Shown: positions 26,960 to 35,468 of the stretch, piece by piece
Layout: every line of letters begins with the position of its first letter
Position numbering within the stretch: position 1 is the first letter of the stretch
Assembly: GCF_041435215.1 (NCBI RefSeq)
Contig: NZ_CP108394.1
Coordinates: forward strand, 10,974,001 to 11,038,000
Origin: Streptomyces sp. NBC_01314
GTDB taxonomy: Bacteria > Actinomycetota > Actinomycetes > Streptomycetales > Streptomycetaceae
Reading direction: 5' to 3'
Length of the DNA: 64,000 bases
Notes under the pieces: model-generated
What the model saw: the letters and a program-made list of their open reading frames with translations, nothing else
The model's database searches: none
Told to the model about the DNA's origin: nothing
Translations under genes and position numbers: made by a program

Positions 26960-27054
26960 CGGGAGGCCCCCGCCTCCCGCACTGCTCCTCCCCTCGGGAG
27001 GCCCCCGCCTCCCGTCCCCCGCTGTCCCTCCCCGCGGGAAGCCCCCCTTCCCGC
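26960..27054 (-). promoter_or_regulatory. Three consecutive hairpins in the leader of the polysaccharide operon
   Basis: Three 8-bp perfect inverted repeats with C/G-rich loops follow each other: arms at 26960-26967/26972-26979 (loop of 4), 26995-27002/27007-27014 (loop of 4) and 27034-27041/27047-27054 (loop of 5). The first two have identical arms (CGGGAGGC and complement), the third differs slightly (GCGGGAAG). They lie 47-141 bases before the first gene's start, inside the probable 5' leader. They could be protein-binding sites, RNA hairpins controlling readthrough, or simply a repeated element. Confidence 0.6.
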
Positions 27055-27665
27055 GCAACACATCCCGGTTATCGCAGAGTTACTTGCACGATCCAGCCTG
27101 GTGGCAGCGGACTCGCATGTCCTGCCAGACCCTCGAAGCGCGCGAGAACCCGTTGAAATCCCGAGTGCTCCCCTGACCCCAAGCCCCTCTAGGGCTCCAC
27201 GAATTGATCATCCCCACATCTGGCGCGGGACGTGACTGTTGGCTTCCCGCATTGCCGGACCTATAGATCATTAACGGTCGTCTCGCGTTCGAACAGCTGA
27301 AGCACGGTCAATCTAGACCATCGGGACCAGATATGAAGAGGGGATGTGTGTAATTTGTGTTCAAGCTTTGAGGCTGGATGCGCCGATAGGTGACCGACTA
27401 TGGGCGCCTTCACGCCACCGCACGCTTCAGCAGGTCACCCGGCTCCCCGGCGCGGCTTCCACGCGGTAGCGATCGCCGAGCCGCAGTGGGCCTTCCACGG
27501 CGCCCGGTTCGCCAACGACTTCCCGCCATTCGTGTACTACGGCCTTCCGCCGTGGGTGCCCGAGGCGGTCGGGGCGATCGTCCCGGACAACGACGCGCAC
27601 GACTTGCTCGTGGGCGGCATGCCCAGGGCCGAGGGCAACCGCCCAAGGTCCGGGTACATGCCGCG
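27055..27665. other. Intergenic stretch upstream of the polysaccharide operon
   Basis: About 600 bases with locally AT-richer sequence at 27230-27390, the likely site of the operon promoter (minus strand). An open frame on the plus strand from 27400 reads HAVAIAEPQWAFHGARF and similar, which I do not recognise; it then runs into transposase remains and is probably not a live gene. No clear -35/-10 pair could be chosen. Confidence 0.35.
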
Positions 27666-28086
27666 ATGTCGGCCCAGGCACCGACGCGCTCCGTGTCCGC
27701 TGAGGCGGACGCCCTCTGCGATGACCGGCCGGCAGGGCAGCGACGAACGCGTCACCATCGCATGGCTGTCGCCCACGCGTGGAACGCCCGCGCGGGCGGG
27801 CACCATCGAACTGGCCATTCCCAAGGCGCGGCAGGGCAGTTGTTTCCCGCACTGGCTACTGGAACGCCGTCGACGGGCCGAACAGGAACAGGCCCTGGCC
27901 TCGGCGGTTGCGCTGCCTGCCTGCTGGGCGTGCGTACGCACCGGGTAGAGAAGCTCGCCGAGTCCCTCGGCGTCACTCAGGTGCCCGAAGTCCCAGGCCA
28001 GTTCGATGGCCAAGCAGGCCAAGCACGTGGCCAAGCACGTGGACGAGCAGGTCACCGCGTTCGGGAACCGGCCCCTGGATCAAGGC
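27666..28086 (+). pseudogene. IS256-family (Mutator-type) transposase remnant
   Basis: Pieces of an IS256-type transposase appear in order but in three frames: SVSAEADALCDD, then GTIELAIPKARQGSCFPHWLLE, then RVEKLAESLGVTQVPE, then DEQVTAFGNRPLDQG. Only the N-terminal third of the family is present; the DDE catalytic part is missing. Several frameshifts and the missing 3' part show it is dead. No terminal inverted repeats were found. Confidence 0.8.
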
Positions 28087-28216
28087 ACGACGGCCACGGC
28101 CGGCAGACCCGCGCACATCGCGGCGGCGAGCAGCCAGCGCAGCCCCACCCCAAGACGCACGAGCGCTCCCTCCTTTGTGGTGCCTGTCCCTTGTGCTACC
28201 TGTCCATTGGGGTACC

Positions 28217-28930
28217 TGTGCGGTCCGTGAACCGACGGTTCGGAAGCTGCCCTGGGGTGACGCGGGAGGAAAACCGGGTCCTGACGGCTCTGGCGGCCAC
28301 GGCATCGACGGTCTCCGCCGCGCCACGGGCCGCGCGCCCAGCGCCCGCGGTACCGGCCGCCAGACCCGACTTCAGACTGCCTTTCGCCTGCGGACAGACC
28401 TGGCAGCTGCAGACGTACCGGGGCCATGCGCCCGACGACAAGAAGCTCGACATGTACCGGGTCGGCGGGAACACCCTCGGCTCCACGGTGGCCGCGCCCG
28501 CGGCCGGCACGGCCACCGAGTTCTTCGAGCCGGGTGGCCTGGAGATCAACCACGGCAACGGATGGTTCACGGTCTATCTGCACATGCACCGCATCGACGT
28601 ACGCCTCGGGCAGCAGGTCGCCTCCGGCACCACGCTCGGGCGGCTGGGCCTGACCGGTACGACCTCGGCGCATCTGTACTACGAGCAGCTCTACGACACC
28701 AACGGGGACAACGACGGCGAGAACGACGAGATGGTCCACCCGGTGATCCAGGGGACCGAGTACCGGCTCTCACCTGACGGGCTTTTCCCCCAGGTGACCA
28801 GCACCAACGCCTGTGACGGAGGCGGCGACCCCACGAGGTACTGGGTGGGCACCTTCGCCGACGCGACCAGCTACGCCGCCGTGGACTGCGTCGGCGACAT
28901 CAGGCCGCAGTGCGCGCCCCAGGGCAAACT
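28217..28930 (+). pseudogene. Truncated M23-type peptidase (secreted) remnant
   Basis: The reading frame encodes the tail of a signal peptide (ALAATASTVSAAP) and an M23/lysostaphin-like fold: KKLDMYR (metal Asp region), NHGNGWFTVYLHMH, GRLGLTGTTSAHLYYEQ. In active M23 enzymes the last motif is HLHYEQ; here the metal-binding second His is Tyr. No start codon lies at the right distance after the GGGAGGA at 28264, the signal peptide lacks its N-region, and homology stops near 28928, where an antisense kinase fragment begins. It is therefore called a broken gene. Confidence 0.65.
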
Positions 28931-29400
28931 ACAACCGACGCCGTTCGCATCCGAGCGAGCAGGCTCTCGGCGGTGTGGACGGCGCGTTCGGCGGGTGTCG
29001 GGGCCAGGCAGTCGGCGGCCAGCTCGCGCCAGAAGGGGGTACGGCGTTGTCCAGTCGCAGCGGCGCACGCCCCTTGGCGTACTCCTGTACCGCTGCCCCG
29101 CGCGCCATCGGTGTGGCCCCGGGGAACGGTGAGGGTACCGTCGGCGAACATCTGGTGGATCATGATGCCGAGAGCCCAGATGTCGTTGCTCGACCGCACC
29201 TGCACGCCGCGCTCGCCCAGCGGGGCTCTCCAGCGCTCGGGGGGTAGATAGTCGGGGGTACCCAAGGGCGGCGCCCCCGCCTCTTCCGGGTTCTCGCACC
29301 GCCCGTACTTTCCCCACCACCGGCACCAACTTCGCTCTGGCCATGTCGGCGTCGTCGTAGTACGCACGTACCCCTTGATCCATGCCGTACGGAGCAGAGA
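28925..29400 (-). pseudogene. Ser/Thr protein kinase C-lobe remnant
   Basis: On the minus strand, in shifting frames, are YYDDADMARAKLV, GTPDYLPPERW (the APE-type region) and SSNDIWALGIMIHQMFADG (subdomain IX with its Asp), followed by AADCLAPTPAERAVHTAESLLARM. This is the C-lobe of a bacterial Hanks-type kinase. The N-lobe and catalytic loop are missing and the frame changes at least once. It abuts the M23 remnant tail to tail. Confidence 0.7.
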
Positions 29401-29578
29401 CGCTGCGGGGTACGGCACCTCGTCGGCTCGTTACCTTGCGGTCGGCCCCGGCGGCGATGCGGTCGCGGGCGCGCTGGTCGAGCAGGCCGGACTGGTTCCT
29501 CGGCGGCGAGCTGCTCTTCACTCATGGCGCGCACGTTGCGACCATCGCAGGACCACACGAGGGTGGCGCCGCCCTGCT

Positions 29579-29670
29579 CGGGCGTCCTCGTCCGCGGCCC
29601 CGACCCGCTCCACCTGGCCGCGGTCTTCGGCCTGGACGAGGAGACCGCGATCCGCCTGGAAGCCGCTGGA
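29579..29670 (+). pseudogene. Short integrase fragment
   Basis: About 30 codons read LHLAAVFGLDEETAIR, a phrase I associate with the C-terminal part of actinomycete integrase-like genes. Nothing before or after belongs to it, so it is a scar of a lost mobile element. Confidence 0.45.
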
Positions 29671-29792
29671 CGCCGGCCCCGGACTTCACCACGAACCTAC
29701 GAGTCCGCCCGCCCCCGACACCGGAGGGAATGCATCCTCGGGAGCTCGCTCAACAGCTCTCAGTTTTCGCGAGCTCACCGGGGTCGAGGGGC

Positions 29793-30158
29793 TCAGCGGG
29801 TGGGGAGGACGAACTCGGGCTGGTCGAGCAGGCGCAGCCAGCTTCCGTCAGGCTGGCGCCGGACGACCTGCGCCCTGGCGCCCGCCCCATCCTTCGGCGG
29901 GGTCGAGGTGAGGGCGATCTCGCCGTTGGTCAGCGTCGGCAGCGGTTGTTCCTGTTCGAAGCGGGGACGGTTGGCCAGCACCTTTTCCCACAGCGCACGG
30001 ATCGCCTCCCGGCCCACCGTCTGGTCGCCGGGCGGGTAAGCCATCACCGCATCCTCTTCATAGAGCGCGGCGACCCCCGCCGCGTCACCGGCGTTGGATC
30101 GTTCGACGAACAAGCGGGTGATGTCTTCCGGCCGCATGGCCTTCTCGTACTCCGGCAT
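29793..30158 (-). CDS. NTF2-like / SnoaL-type small protein
   Basis: A 121-residue single-domain NTF2-like fold protein: an N-terminal helix (MRPEDITRLFVERSNAGDAA), the strand-turn VAALYEEDAVMAYPPG, and the closing QVVRRQPDGSWLRLLDQP. Members include polyketide cyclases, ketosteroid isomerases and small enzymes without known function; no catalytic Asp pair is obvious, so no reaction is proposed. ATG 30158 has GGGAGGA five to six bases upstream. It is divergent from the LysR gene 98 bases away, which is the usual arrangement for a LysR target. Confidence 0.8.
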   Translation of the reverse strand: MPEYEKAMRPEDITRLFVERSNAGDAAGVAALYEEDAVMAYPPGDQTVGREAIRALWEKVLANRPRFEQEQPLPTLTNGEIALTSTPPKDGAGARAQVVRRQPDGSWLRLLDQPEFVLPTR

Positions 30159-30232
30159 GGGTTCCTCCCGATCTGGAGCTTCAGTTCCTCCCAGCGTGGT
30201 CGGCCGCTGACCAGAAGTCCAACAAATGGATC

Positions 30233-30252
30233 TGCTGGTAGCTAGAATCTAC
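30233..30252. promoter_or_regulatory. LysR-type dyad and -10 box upstream of the LysR gene
   Basis: An interrupted dyad CTGGTAG-N6-CTACAG-like lies between the divergent genes, and TAGAAT at 30243-30248 is a good -10 match only eight bases before the LysR ATG. With no Shine-Dalgarno present, a leaderless mRNA is likely. The dyad is a candidate autoregulatory site. Confidence 0.4.
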
Positions 30253-30256
30253 AGTC

Positions 30257-31147
30257 ATGGAGCTGAGGCAGCTGGAATACTTCGTCGCAGTCGCCGAAGA
30301 GAAGAACTTCACCCGGGCAGCCGAACGGGTGCACATCAGCCAATCCGGTGTCAGCGCACAGATCCGCCAACTGGAACGTGAACTCGGTGCCGAGCTGTTT
30401 GACCGGTCGGCGCGCACCGCCACCCTTACGGTCGCGGGAAAGGCCGCGCTCGAACATGCCCGCGCCGCTCTCGCCGCAGCCGAGGCGGTCGGCCAAGCGG
30501 TGGGTGAGGTCACCGACCTGATCCGGGGTCGGCTCACGGTCGGGATGGTCATCGGATGTACGCTCACGCCGCTGTTCGACGCTCTCGCCGCGTTCCACGG
30601 CGCGCATCCCGGTGTGGAGATCTCACTGCTGGAGGACAACTCCGACCGGCTCGTTGAGGGGGTGCGCTCCGGCACCATCGACCTGGCTCTCATCGGGGCC
30701 TGCGACCGCCACCCCGACGGGCTGGACGCGCTGACAATCATGAGCGACCGGCTCGTCGTGGCAGTTCCCGCCGGGCACCCCCTGGCGAAACAGCGGCGGG
30801 TCACTCTGCGCGACCTGACCGCCTACCCGATCGTGTGCATGCCACCCGGAACGGGTCTACGCACCGTATTCGACCGTGCCTGCGCCGCACAGAACCTGCA
30901 ACCCACGATCGCGCTGCAAGCCAGCGCCGCAGATGCCATTGCCGACCTCGCCGCACGCGGGCTGGCCGTCGCCATTCTCAGCAACTCGATGGCCGCGAGT
31001 TACCGCGACCGGCTCACCGCACGCACCATCGATGATGTCGAAACGCCAGCGTGGCTCGCCCTGGTCTGGAGGAGCACGCACAGCCCCTCGGTGCGCGAGT
31101 TGCTCGTGCACAGCCGACAAGCATTCGCCGAGCCCGACCCCACATAG
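30257..31147 (+). CDS. LysR family transcriptional regulator
   Basis: A 296-residue LysR regulator. The N-terminal winged helix is clear (LRQLEYFVAVAEEKNFTRAAERVHISQSGVSAQIRQLE split over residues 3-40), followed by a linker helix and a periplasmic-binding-protein-like effector domain with DLALIGACDRHPDGL and AVPAGHPLAKQRRVTLRDL. It probably controls the divergent NTF2-like gene and itself. It ends just before a strong bidirectional hairpin. The effector is unknown. Confidence 0.93.
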   Translation: MELRQLEYFVAVAEEKNFTRAAERVHISQSGVSAQIRQLERELGAELFDRSARTATLTVAGKAALEHARAALAAAEAVGQAVGEVTDLIRGRLTVGMVIGCTLTPLFDALAAFHGAHPGVEISLLEDNSDRLVEGVRSGTIDLALIGACDRHPDGLDALTIMSDRLVVAVPAGHPLAKQRRVTLRDLTAYPIVCMPPGTGLRTVFDRACAAQNLQPTIALQASAADAIADLAARGLAVAILSNSMAASYRDRLTARTIDDVETPAWLALVWRSTHSPSVRELLVHSRQAFAEPDPT

Positions 31148-31170
31148 TGGGGTACCTACTTGCGCCCGAG

Positions 31171-31204
31171 CGCGGGGCGGCACCAGCGCTGGTGCCGCCC
31201 CGCG
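31171..31204. terminator. Bidirectional hairpin between LysR and isochorismatase remnant
   Basis: A 34-base perfect palindrome (arms begin CGCGGGGCGGCACCAG and its complement) sits between two convergent genes, 24 bases after the LysR stop. No U-run follows; hairpins of this kind commonly end transcription in high-GC actinomycetes. Confidence 0.75.
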
Positions 31205-31219
31205 GCGTTGGTCCGCCCC

Positions 31220-31629
31220 TTACATCCCGGGAGTGGTCTCGTTGGGGACCAGGGCGGGGAAGGCCACGCAGATCTCGGTGTACAGGCCGGCGATGACCAG
31301 CTTCTTGCGCCCGGTCGCCTTGACGGCGTCCACCACGCGCTGGTCCTCCCAGGTGTTGAGGGTCGTCCTGTTGATCGGCTTCTGGTCGGGGAAGACGTCA
31401 TGGAGGCCCTGGATGATGAGGCCGCCGCGCTCCTCCGCGACCGTGGTCAGGATCGTCGGGACGCCCTATGCTCTGGCGGTCTTGGCCAGCCCGACGACGT
31501 TGTTGACGATCATCGTCGGCTCGTGGCTGTGCAGGTTGGCGAACTGGAACGGCTGATGGTCGATCAGCACCAGGACGCTCTCCTCAGGGATTAGCAGGCG
31601 TCCAGGCCCGTCTTGGGGAACTCGCTCAC
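31220..31629 (-). pseudogene. Isochorismatase-family hydrolase, broken in three ways
   Basis: The sequence is close to YcaC-like isochorismatase hydrolases: start VSEFPKTGLDA, then ESVLVLIDHQPFQFANLHS, VPTILTTVAEERGG, INRTTLNTWEDQRV, and the catalytic Cys region YTEICVAFPAL. GTG 31629 has GGAGGAG upstream. A one-base loss at about 31595 shifts the frame, an in-frame TAG interrupts it at about 31468, and it stops right after the nucleophile Cys, losing about 80 residues. It cannot make an active enzyme. Confidence 0.85.
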
Positions 31630-31681
31630 GGGGATCTCCTCCAGTGTGCAGAAACTTGGCCGGACGTTCACCTGTCATGCC

Positions 31682-31724
31682 TTGGCGTGTCAACTATTGC
31701 TCCGGTCCTAGATGATGTGTCAAC
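31682..31724. promoter_or_regulatory. Two MarR-type operator-like sites upstream of the MarR pseudogene
   Basis: TTGG-CGTG-TCAA at 31682-31693 and ATGA-TGTG-TCAAC at 31712-31724 match the TTGA-N4-TCAA core found elsewhere in the window with one mismatch each. They lie 22-64 bases before the MarR start, where a repressor would block transcription. Confidence 0.5.
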
Positions 31725-31745
31725 CAGCCCTTGGAGTGGCTTTGC

Positions 31746-32213
31746 ATGGAACAGGAAACAGGCTGGCTCACCCCGTCCGAACAGCGCGCCCGGCGCGCCT
31801 TCGTCGGTGTACATCAGAAGCTCCCCGGCAGGTTGGCGCGCGCACTGCAGAGCTGCGGGAACCTGTCCATCGCGGACTATGTCGTCCTTGTGGCCCTCAC
31901 CGACACCCCCGGCGGGCTGCGGCACTTCCAGGACCTGGCCAACACGGTGCAGTGGGAGCGGAGCCGTATGTCGCACCATCTCCGCCGCATGGCCAAGCGC
32001 GACCTGGTGGCCCAGGAGGACTGCCCCAAGGGCAGGTGAGGCGTCCACGTGGTCGTCACCCCCGCCGGACGCGCGGCCATCGAGGCGGCCGCCCCCCGGC
32101 ACGTCGCCACCGTGCGCTGGTTGGTCATCGACCCCCTCAGTCCCGAAGAGCTCGACACGCTCACCGTTCTTTGTGAACGCATCCTCGGTCGGCTGGAGGT
32201 GGATCCTCCCTGA
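31746..32213 (+). pseudogene. MarR family regulator with an in-frame stop codon
   Basis: Translation from ATG 31746 (GGAG nearby) gives a MarR protein of the same subgroup as those at 41.9 and 63.1 kb: WLTPSEQRARRAFVGVHQKL, the recognition region VQWERSRMSHHLRRMAKRDLV and, after a TGA at 32038-32040, GVHVVVTPAGRAAIEAAAPRHV to the normal C-terminus. The TGA replaces an Arg codon conserved in the paralogues (DARGAF), consistent with CGA to TGA. The product would end inside the DNA-binding wing. It could still be a readthrough or sequencing case. Confidence 0.8.
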
Positions 32214-32455
32214 TGTCGTGACGGGTCGGCTCGCTGTCCGGGGTTGGGTGGGAGTAGGCAATTGACATCGATAGTTGATATGCCATGTTATTTCTGGCCG
32301 CAGTGGTACCCGTGACCACGGGCTCGCTGTACCCGTGCATCAGGAATTCCTCGGGAAAGGAACCGCCCCATGCCCACATGGAGATGGAGTAACGGGGTGG
32401 GGAAGAACCCGGCCCTCGTCGCAGCAGCAGCGGTGTTCACGCGAAAGCGCGAACC

Positions 32456-32484
32456 GCCCGTGAACCGTGCGGGGGTTCACGGGC
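32456..32484. terminator. Hairpin after the unknown minus-strand remnant
   Basis: Arms GCCCGTGAACC and GGTTCACGGGC with a 7-base loop form an 11-bp stem, placed 28 bases beyond the stop of the minus-strand frame at 32512. It suggests that frame is the tail of a once-real gene. Confidence 0.5.
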
Positions 32485-32511
32485 GCGGTCGCCCAGCGCT
32501 GTCGCCAAGTG

Positions 32512-32820
32512 CTACGGCGTGACTCCCAGCCTGGTGCGGCGCACGGCCTGGGGCCCGTCGCCGTACTCGACGATGCCGACGTACCGCTCATCTCGCGCCG
32601 CATCCGGCCATGCCGCCCTCTGTCCGAGCGAGGCGCCCTGGGCGACGGGCTGGGGGTGGAGGTGGCGGAAGGCTGGACTGCCTCCCGCGCCCGCACCCAC
32701 CAGGACACGGCTCCGGTGGTCATCGATGAGCCGGCTGTCGCCAGATCCGCACGCCGTCAGCCGCAGCCGCGAGCACTTCCATGGACCGTCCAGCTGATGC
32801 TCTTGCGTTCCGGTCGCTCG
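32512..32820 (-). other. Unrecognised minus-strand coding remnant
   Basis: The frame ending at 32512 reads LIDDHRSRVLVGAGAGG and ends YVGIVEYGDGPQAVRRTRLG, which looks like natural protein sequence and is followed by a hairpin, but I do not recognise the family and no start was found. It may be the 3' end of a deleted gene. The rest of the 32.2-32.9 kb gap holds only operator-like sites. Confidence 0.3.
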
Positions 32821-32873
32821 ACCCGCATTCGTGGCCATAGCCCGAAACGATCGTGGCTTGAGTGCCCCCTCAT

Positions 32874-32887
32874 GTTGATACATCAAC
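32874..32887. promoter_or_regulatory. MarR-type operator-like palindrome (NmrA operon, distal)
   Basis: GTTGAT-AC-ATCAAC, two perfect 6-base arms, 64 bases before the NmrA start and 24 bases from a second site. Confidence 0.6.
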
Positions 32888-32911
32888 CCACTCGCGATAG
32901 CATCGAGCATC

Positions 32912-32925
32912 GTTGATGCGTCAAC
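32912..32925. promoter_or_regulatory. MarR-type operator-like palindrome (NmrA operon, proximal)
   Basis: GTTGA-TGCG-TCAAC lies 25 bases before the NmrA ATG. Its centre is 38 bases from that of the upstream site. Confidence 0.6.
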
Positions 32926-32950
32926 AAGTTCTTCTGAAGGGACAGCTGTC

Positions 32951-33901
32951 ATGAGCAACAAGAAGGTCATCGCGGTCGCCGGAGCGACGGGTGCGCAGGG
33001 CGGCGGCGCCGCACGAGCGATCCTGGCCGATCCGGAGTCGGGCTTCACGGTCCGCGCGCTCACCCGGAATCCCGACTCGCCCGCGGCCAGGGAGCTCGCG
33101 GCGCTCGGGGCCGAGGTCGTGCAGGCGGACTTCACCGACGAGCCGACGGTGCACAAGGCGTTCGAGGGTGCCTACGGCGCCTTCCTCGTCACCAACTTCT
33201 GGGCGCACGGTTCGGCGGCGAAGGAGCTGGAGGAGATCCAGGCCCTGGTCCGGGCCGCCGAGGCCACGGGGCTGCGTCACGTGGTCTGGTCGACGCTGGA
33301 GGACACCCGCGAACTGTTGCCGCTGGAGGACGGCCGTATGCCGGTCCTGCAGGAGAAGTACAACGTGCCGCACTTCGATATCAAGGGTGAGGGCAACGAG
33401 CTGTTCAGGCAGGCCGGGGTACCGACCACCTTCCTCAACACGACCTTCTACTTTCAGGGCTTCCTGCGGGACCTCGCCCCCCAGCGCGGCGAGGACGGCG
33501 TACTGACGCTGAACCTGCCGCTGGAGGACGGCAAACTTCTGGCCGGAGTCGACGTCGCGGACATCGGCCGGACGGCCCTCGCCGTCCTCAAGGGCGGCGA
33601 GCAGTACATCGGCCAGACCATCGGCCTGGCCGGCGACCACCTGACCGGTGCGCAGTACGCGGAGAAGCTGGCGGCGGCGCTGGGCGAGCCGGTGCGCTTC
33701 CAAGCCGTGCCCTACGACTTCTTCCGCACCCTCGAGATTCCGTTGGCCGAGGAGCTCGGCAACATGTTCCAGTACTACGGCGACTTCGACCAGGAGTTCA
33801 CCGGCGCCCGCGACCTGGACCGGCTGCGGGAGATCAACCCGGCGCTCAAGAGCTTCGACACCTGGCTGGCCGAGAACACCTCGAAGTTCGAGGTGAAGTG
33901 A
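32951..33901 (+). CDS. NmrA/HSCARG-like NAD(P)-binding protein
   Basis: A 316-residue atypical SDR of the NmrA family. The glycine motif is AGATGAQGGG (10-19); LVTNFWAHGS, VWSTLEDTREL and DIKGEGNELFRQAG are family marks. The catalytic Tyr-x3-Lys of true SDRs is not evident, in line with NmrA proteins acting as NAD(P) sensors or as ene/quinone-type reductases. It follows two operator-like palindromes; AAGGGAC stands before the ATG. The SDR gene starts directly after its stop (TGA then GTG), so the two form an operon. Confidence 0.88.
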   Translation: MSNKKVIAVAGATGAQGGGAARAILADPESGFTVRALTRNPDSPAARELAALGAEVVQADFTDEPTVHKAFEGAYGAFLVTNFWAHGSAAKELEEIQALVRAAEATGLRHVVWSTLEDTRELLPLEDGRMPVLQEKYNVPHFDIKGEGNELFRQAGVPTTFLNTTFYFQGFLRDLAPQRGEDGVLTLNLPLEDGKLLAGVDVADIGRTALAVLKGGEQYIGQTIGLAGDHLTGAQYAEKLAAALGEPVRFQAVPYDFFRTLEIPLAEELGNMFQYYGDFDQEFTGARDLDRLREINPALKSFDTWLAENTSKFEVK

Positions 33902-34663
33902 GTGAGCACAACCACCACTGCGAGAGGGCAGTTAGTCGGCAAAGTCGCCCTGGTGACCGGCGCGAGCCGAGGCATCGGCGCGGCCATCGCACGACGCCTG
34001 GCCCGGGAGGGCGCGGCCGTCGCGATCACGTACCACTCGTCTCCCGGCCACGCCGACAAGGTCGTCGAGAGCATCACGTCCGCAGGTGGCAAGGCCGTGG
34101 CCATCGCGGCCGACGCGGCGGACGCGGAAGCGGTCCGCGCGTCGGTCAACGGCACCGTGGAGACTTTCGGCCGCTTGGACATCCTGGTGAACAACGCCGG
34201 GGGCGGCCCGTTCGGACCGTTCGAGCAGCTCACCGTCGACGACTTCGACCGGTCCGTCGCGGTGAACATACGCTCGGTGTTCGTGGCCACCCAGGCGGCG
34301 CTGCGGCACCTCGGGGACGGCGGCCGGATCATTTCGATCGGCAGCGTCTTCGCCGAGCGGATGCCGGTGCCGAACGGTACGCCGTACTCCCTCACCAAGG
34401 CGGCCATCGGCGGTTTCACCCGGGCGCTGGCCCGGGAGCTCGGGCCGAGGGCGATCACAGTGAACAACGTCCAGCCCGGCCCGGTCGACACCGACAGTAA
34501 TCCGGCTGATGGCGACATCGCCTCGGTGATGATCCCGCTGACCCCGGCAGGACGGTTCGCCTCTCCCGAGGAGCTGACCGGCCTGATCGTCTACCTCGCC
34601 GGCCCCGAGTCAGGTTACGTGACAGGCGCGACGATCAACATCGACGGTGGCTACACCGTCTGA
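33902..34663 (+). CDS. Short-chain dehydrogenase/reductase (FabG-like)
   Basis: A 253-residue classical SDR with TGASRGIG (19-26), NNAG (97-100) and the catalytic Ser148, Tyr162 and Lys166 all present, ending with the usual GYVTGATINIDGGYTV. It should reduce a ketone with NAD(P)H. The GTG start abuts the stop of the NmrA gene, showing translational coupling. A strong 16-bp-stem hairpin follows, so the operon has two genes. The substrate is unknown; the operators suggest an induced detoxification role. Confidence 0.92.
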   Translation: MSTTTTARGQLVGKVALVTGASRGIGAAIARRLAREGAAVAITYHSSPGHADKVVESITSAGGKAVAIAADAADAEAVRASVNGTVETFGRLDILVNNAGGGPFGPFEQLTVDDFDRSVAVNIRSVFVATQAALRHLGDGGRIISIGSVFAERMPVPNGTPYSLTKAAIGGFTRALARELGPRAITVNNVQPGPVDTDSNPADGDIASVMIPLTPAGRFASPEELTGLIVYLAGPESGYVTGATINIDGGYTV

Positions 34664-34678
34664 GCCGCTCGCTGCAGG

Positions 34679-34714
34679 CAGGCGCCCGGCCGGGGCTACC
34701 CGGCCGGGCGCCTG
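34679..34714. terminator. Strong hairpin after the NmrA-SDR operon
   Basis: Perfect 16-bp arms (CAGGCGCCCGGCCGGG and its complement) around a GCTA loop, 16 bases after the SDR stop. Confidence 0.85.
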
Positions 34715-34740
34715 ACAACTCCTGACAACTGACGCATTGA

Positions 34741-35055
34741 TCAACCACCGGCCTCGAAGGAGCCCACCCACGGGTGGGTGGGCACGCTTCCATCTTCGTT
34801 TGCCTGGTCGTGCAGGAGCGGGGTGACCATGTCCTTGACGGCGGTCCAGAAGGCGGCGGCGCCGCCGAGCGTGGCGTCGAAGCAACTGAGCCGGTCCAGG
34901 TGGAAGTGCCCCTCCAGCCTGCCGGTCCGCTCGGCCACCGCCACGCCCACCGGGTCCACGGCAGTGTCCACGGCAGTTCGGTGGGCGCCTGAAGAACCGA
35001 TTCGGTGTCTCCTCGCGGGAGTTCGGCCGGTGATCGCTTCCCGGCGTCGCCGCAC
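34741..35055 (-). other. Unrecognised minus-strand frame in an 800-base gap
   Basis: The frame contains protein-like text (GRLEGHFHLDRLSCFDAT, AAFWTAVKDMVTPLLHDQ, THPWVGSFEAGG) and ends at 34741, shortly after the facing terminator. I do not recognise it and see no good ribosome site, so it may be the end of a lost gene. The rest of 35.06-35.46 kb shows nothing I can support. Confidence 0.3.
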
Positions 35056-35468
35056 AGCGACCGCTTCCGCTGCCTACGCCCGGGAGGACCACAGCGACGA
35101 CTGCACCCGTCGACGCGCTCCCGAACCCGCCGCCCGGGCCTGGCGCCGCCGGAGCCCTCCGGTCCTCGGCTCCGATTGACCCGTCGCCCTCCACACCCCA
35201 CGCCGGATCTCGCCGCCGTCCAACTGCGCCGTCACCCCTGCGACCCCGGCACCCCGTCGGTGCGACCCGACCAGGCACTCACCCCGCCCGGCCGTCCTGG
35301 AGGGTGACACCAGCCACGCCGTGCTGTCCGGGAGCGAGAAGGGCATCGCCGGACGCATCGCGCCCGCCTTCCGGGCAGACCTCACGGCCGTCACCCCTGA
35401 TCCCCTCACCACCGGCCCCCGACGAACCCGCCGACGTCCGATACGGCTCACGACGAGAGGGCGCAACA

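Noticed and set aside
26960..27054. The three leader hairpins considered as an intrinsic terminator for a leftward transcript
   Set aside because: No U-run follows any of them, they lie upstream of the first gene of the operon, and no gene from the right ends there; a regulatory role is likelier.
27400..27948. The 182-codon plus-strand frame as a real gene
   Set aside because: Its second half is clearly IS256-type transposase broken by frameshifts and its first half is unrecognised and lacks a ribosome site.
34737..34744. TTGATCAA at 34737 as another MarR-type operator
   Set aside because: It lacks the 4-base spacer of the family and lies downstream of a terminator, not before a gene.
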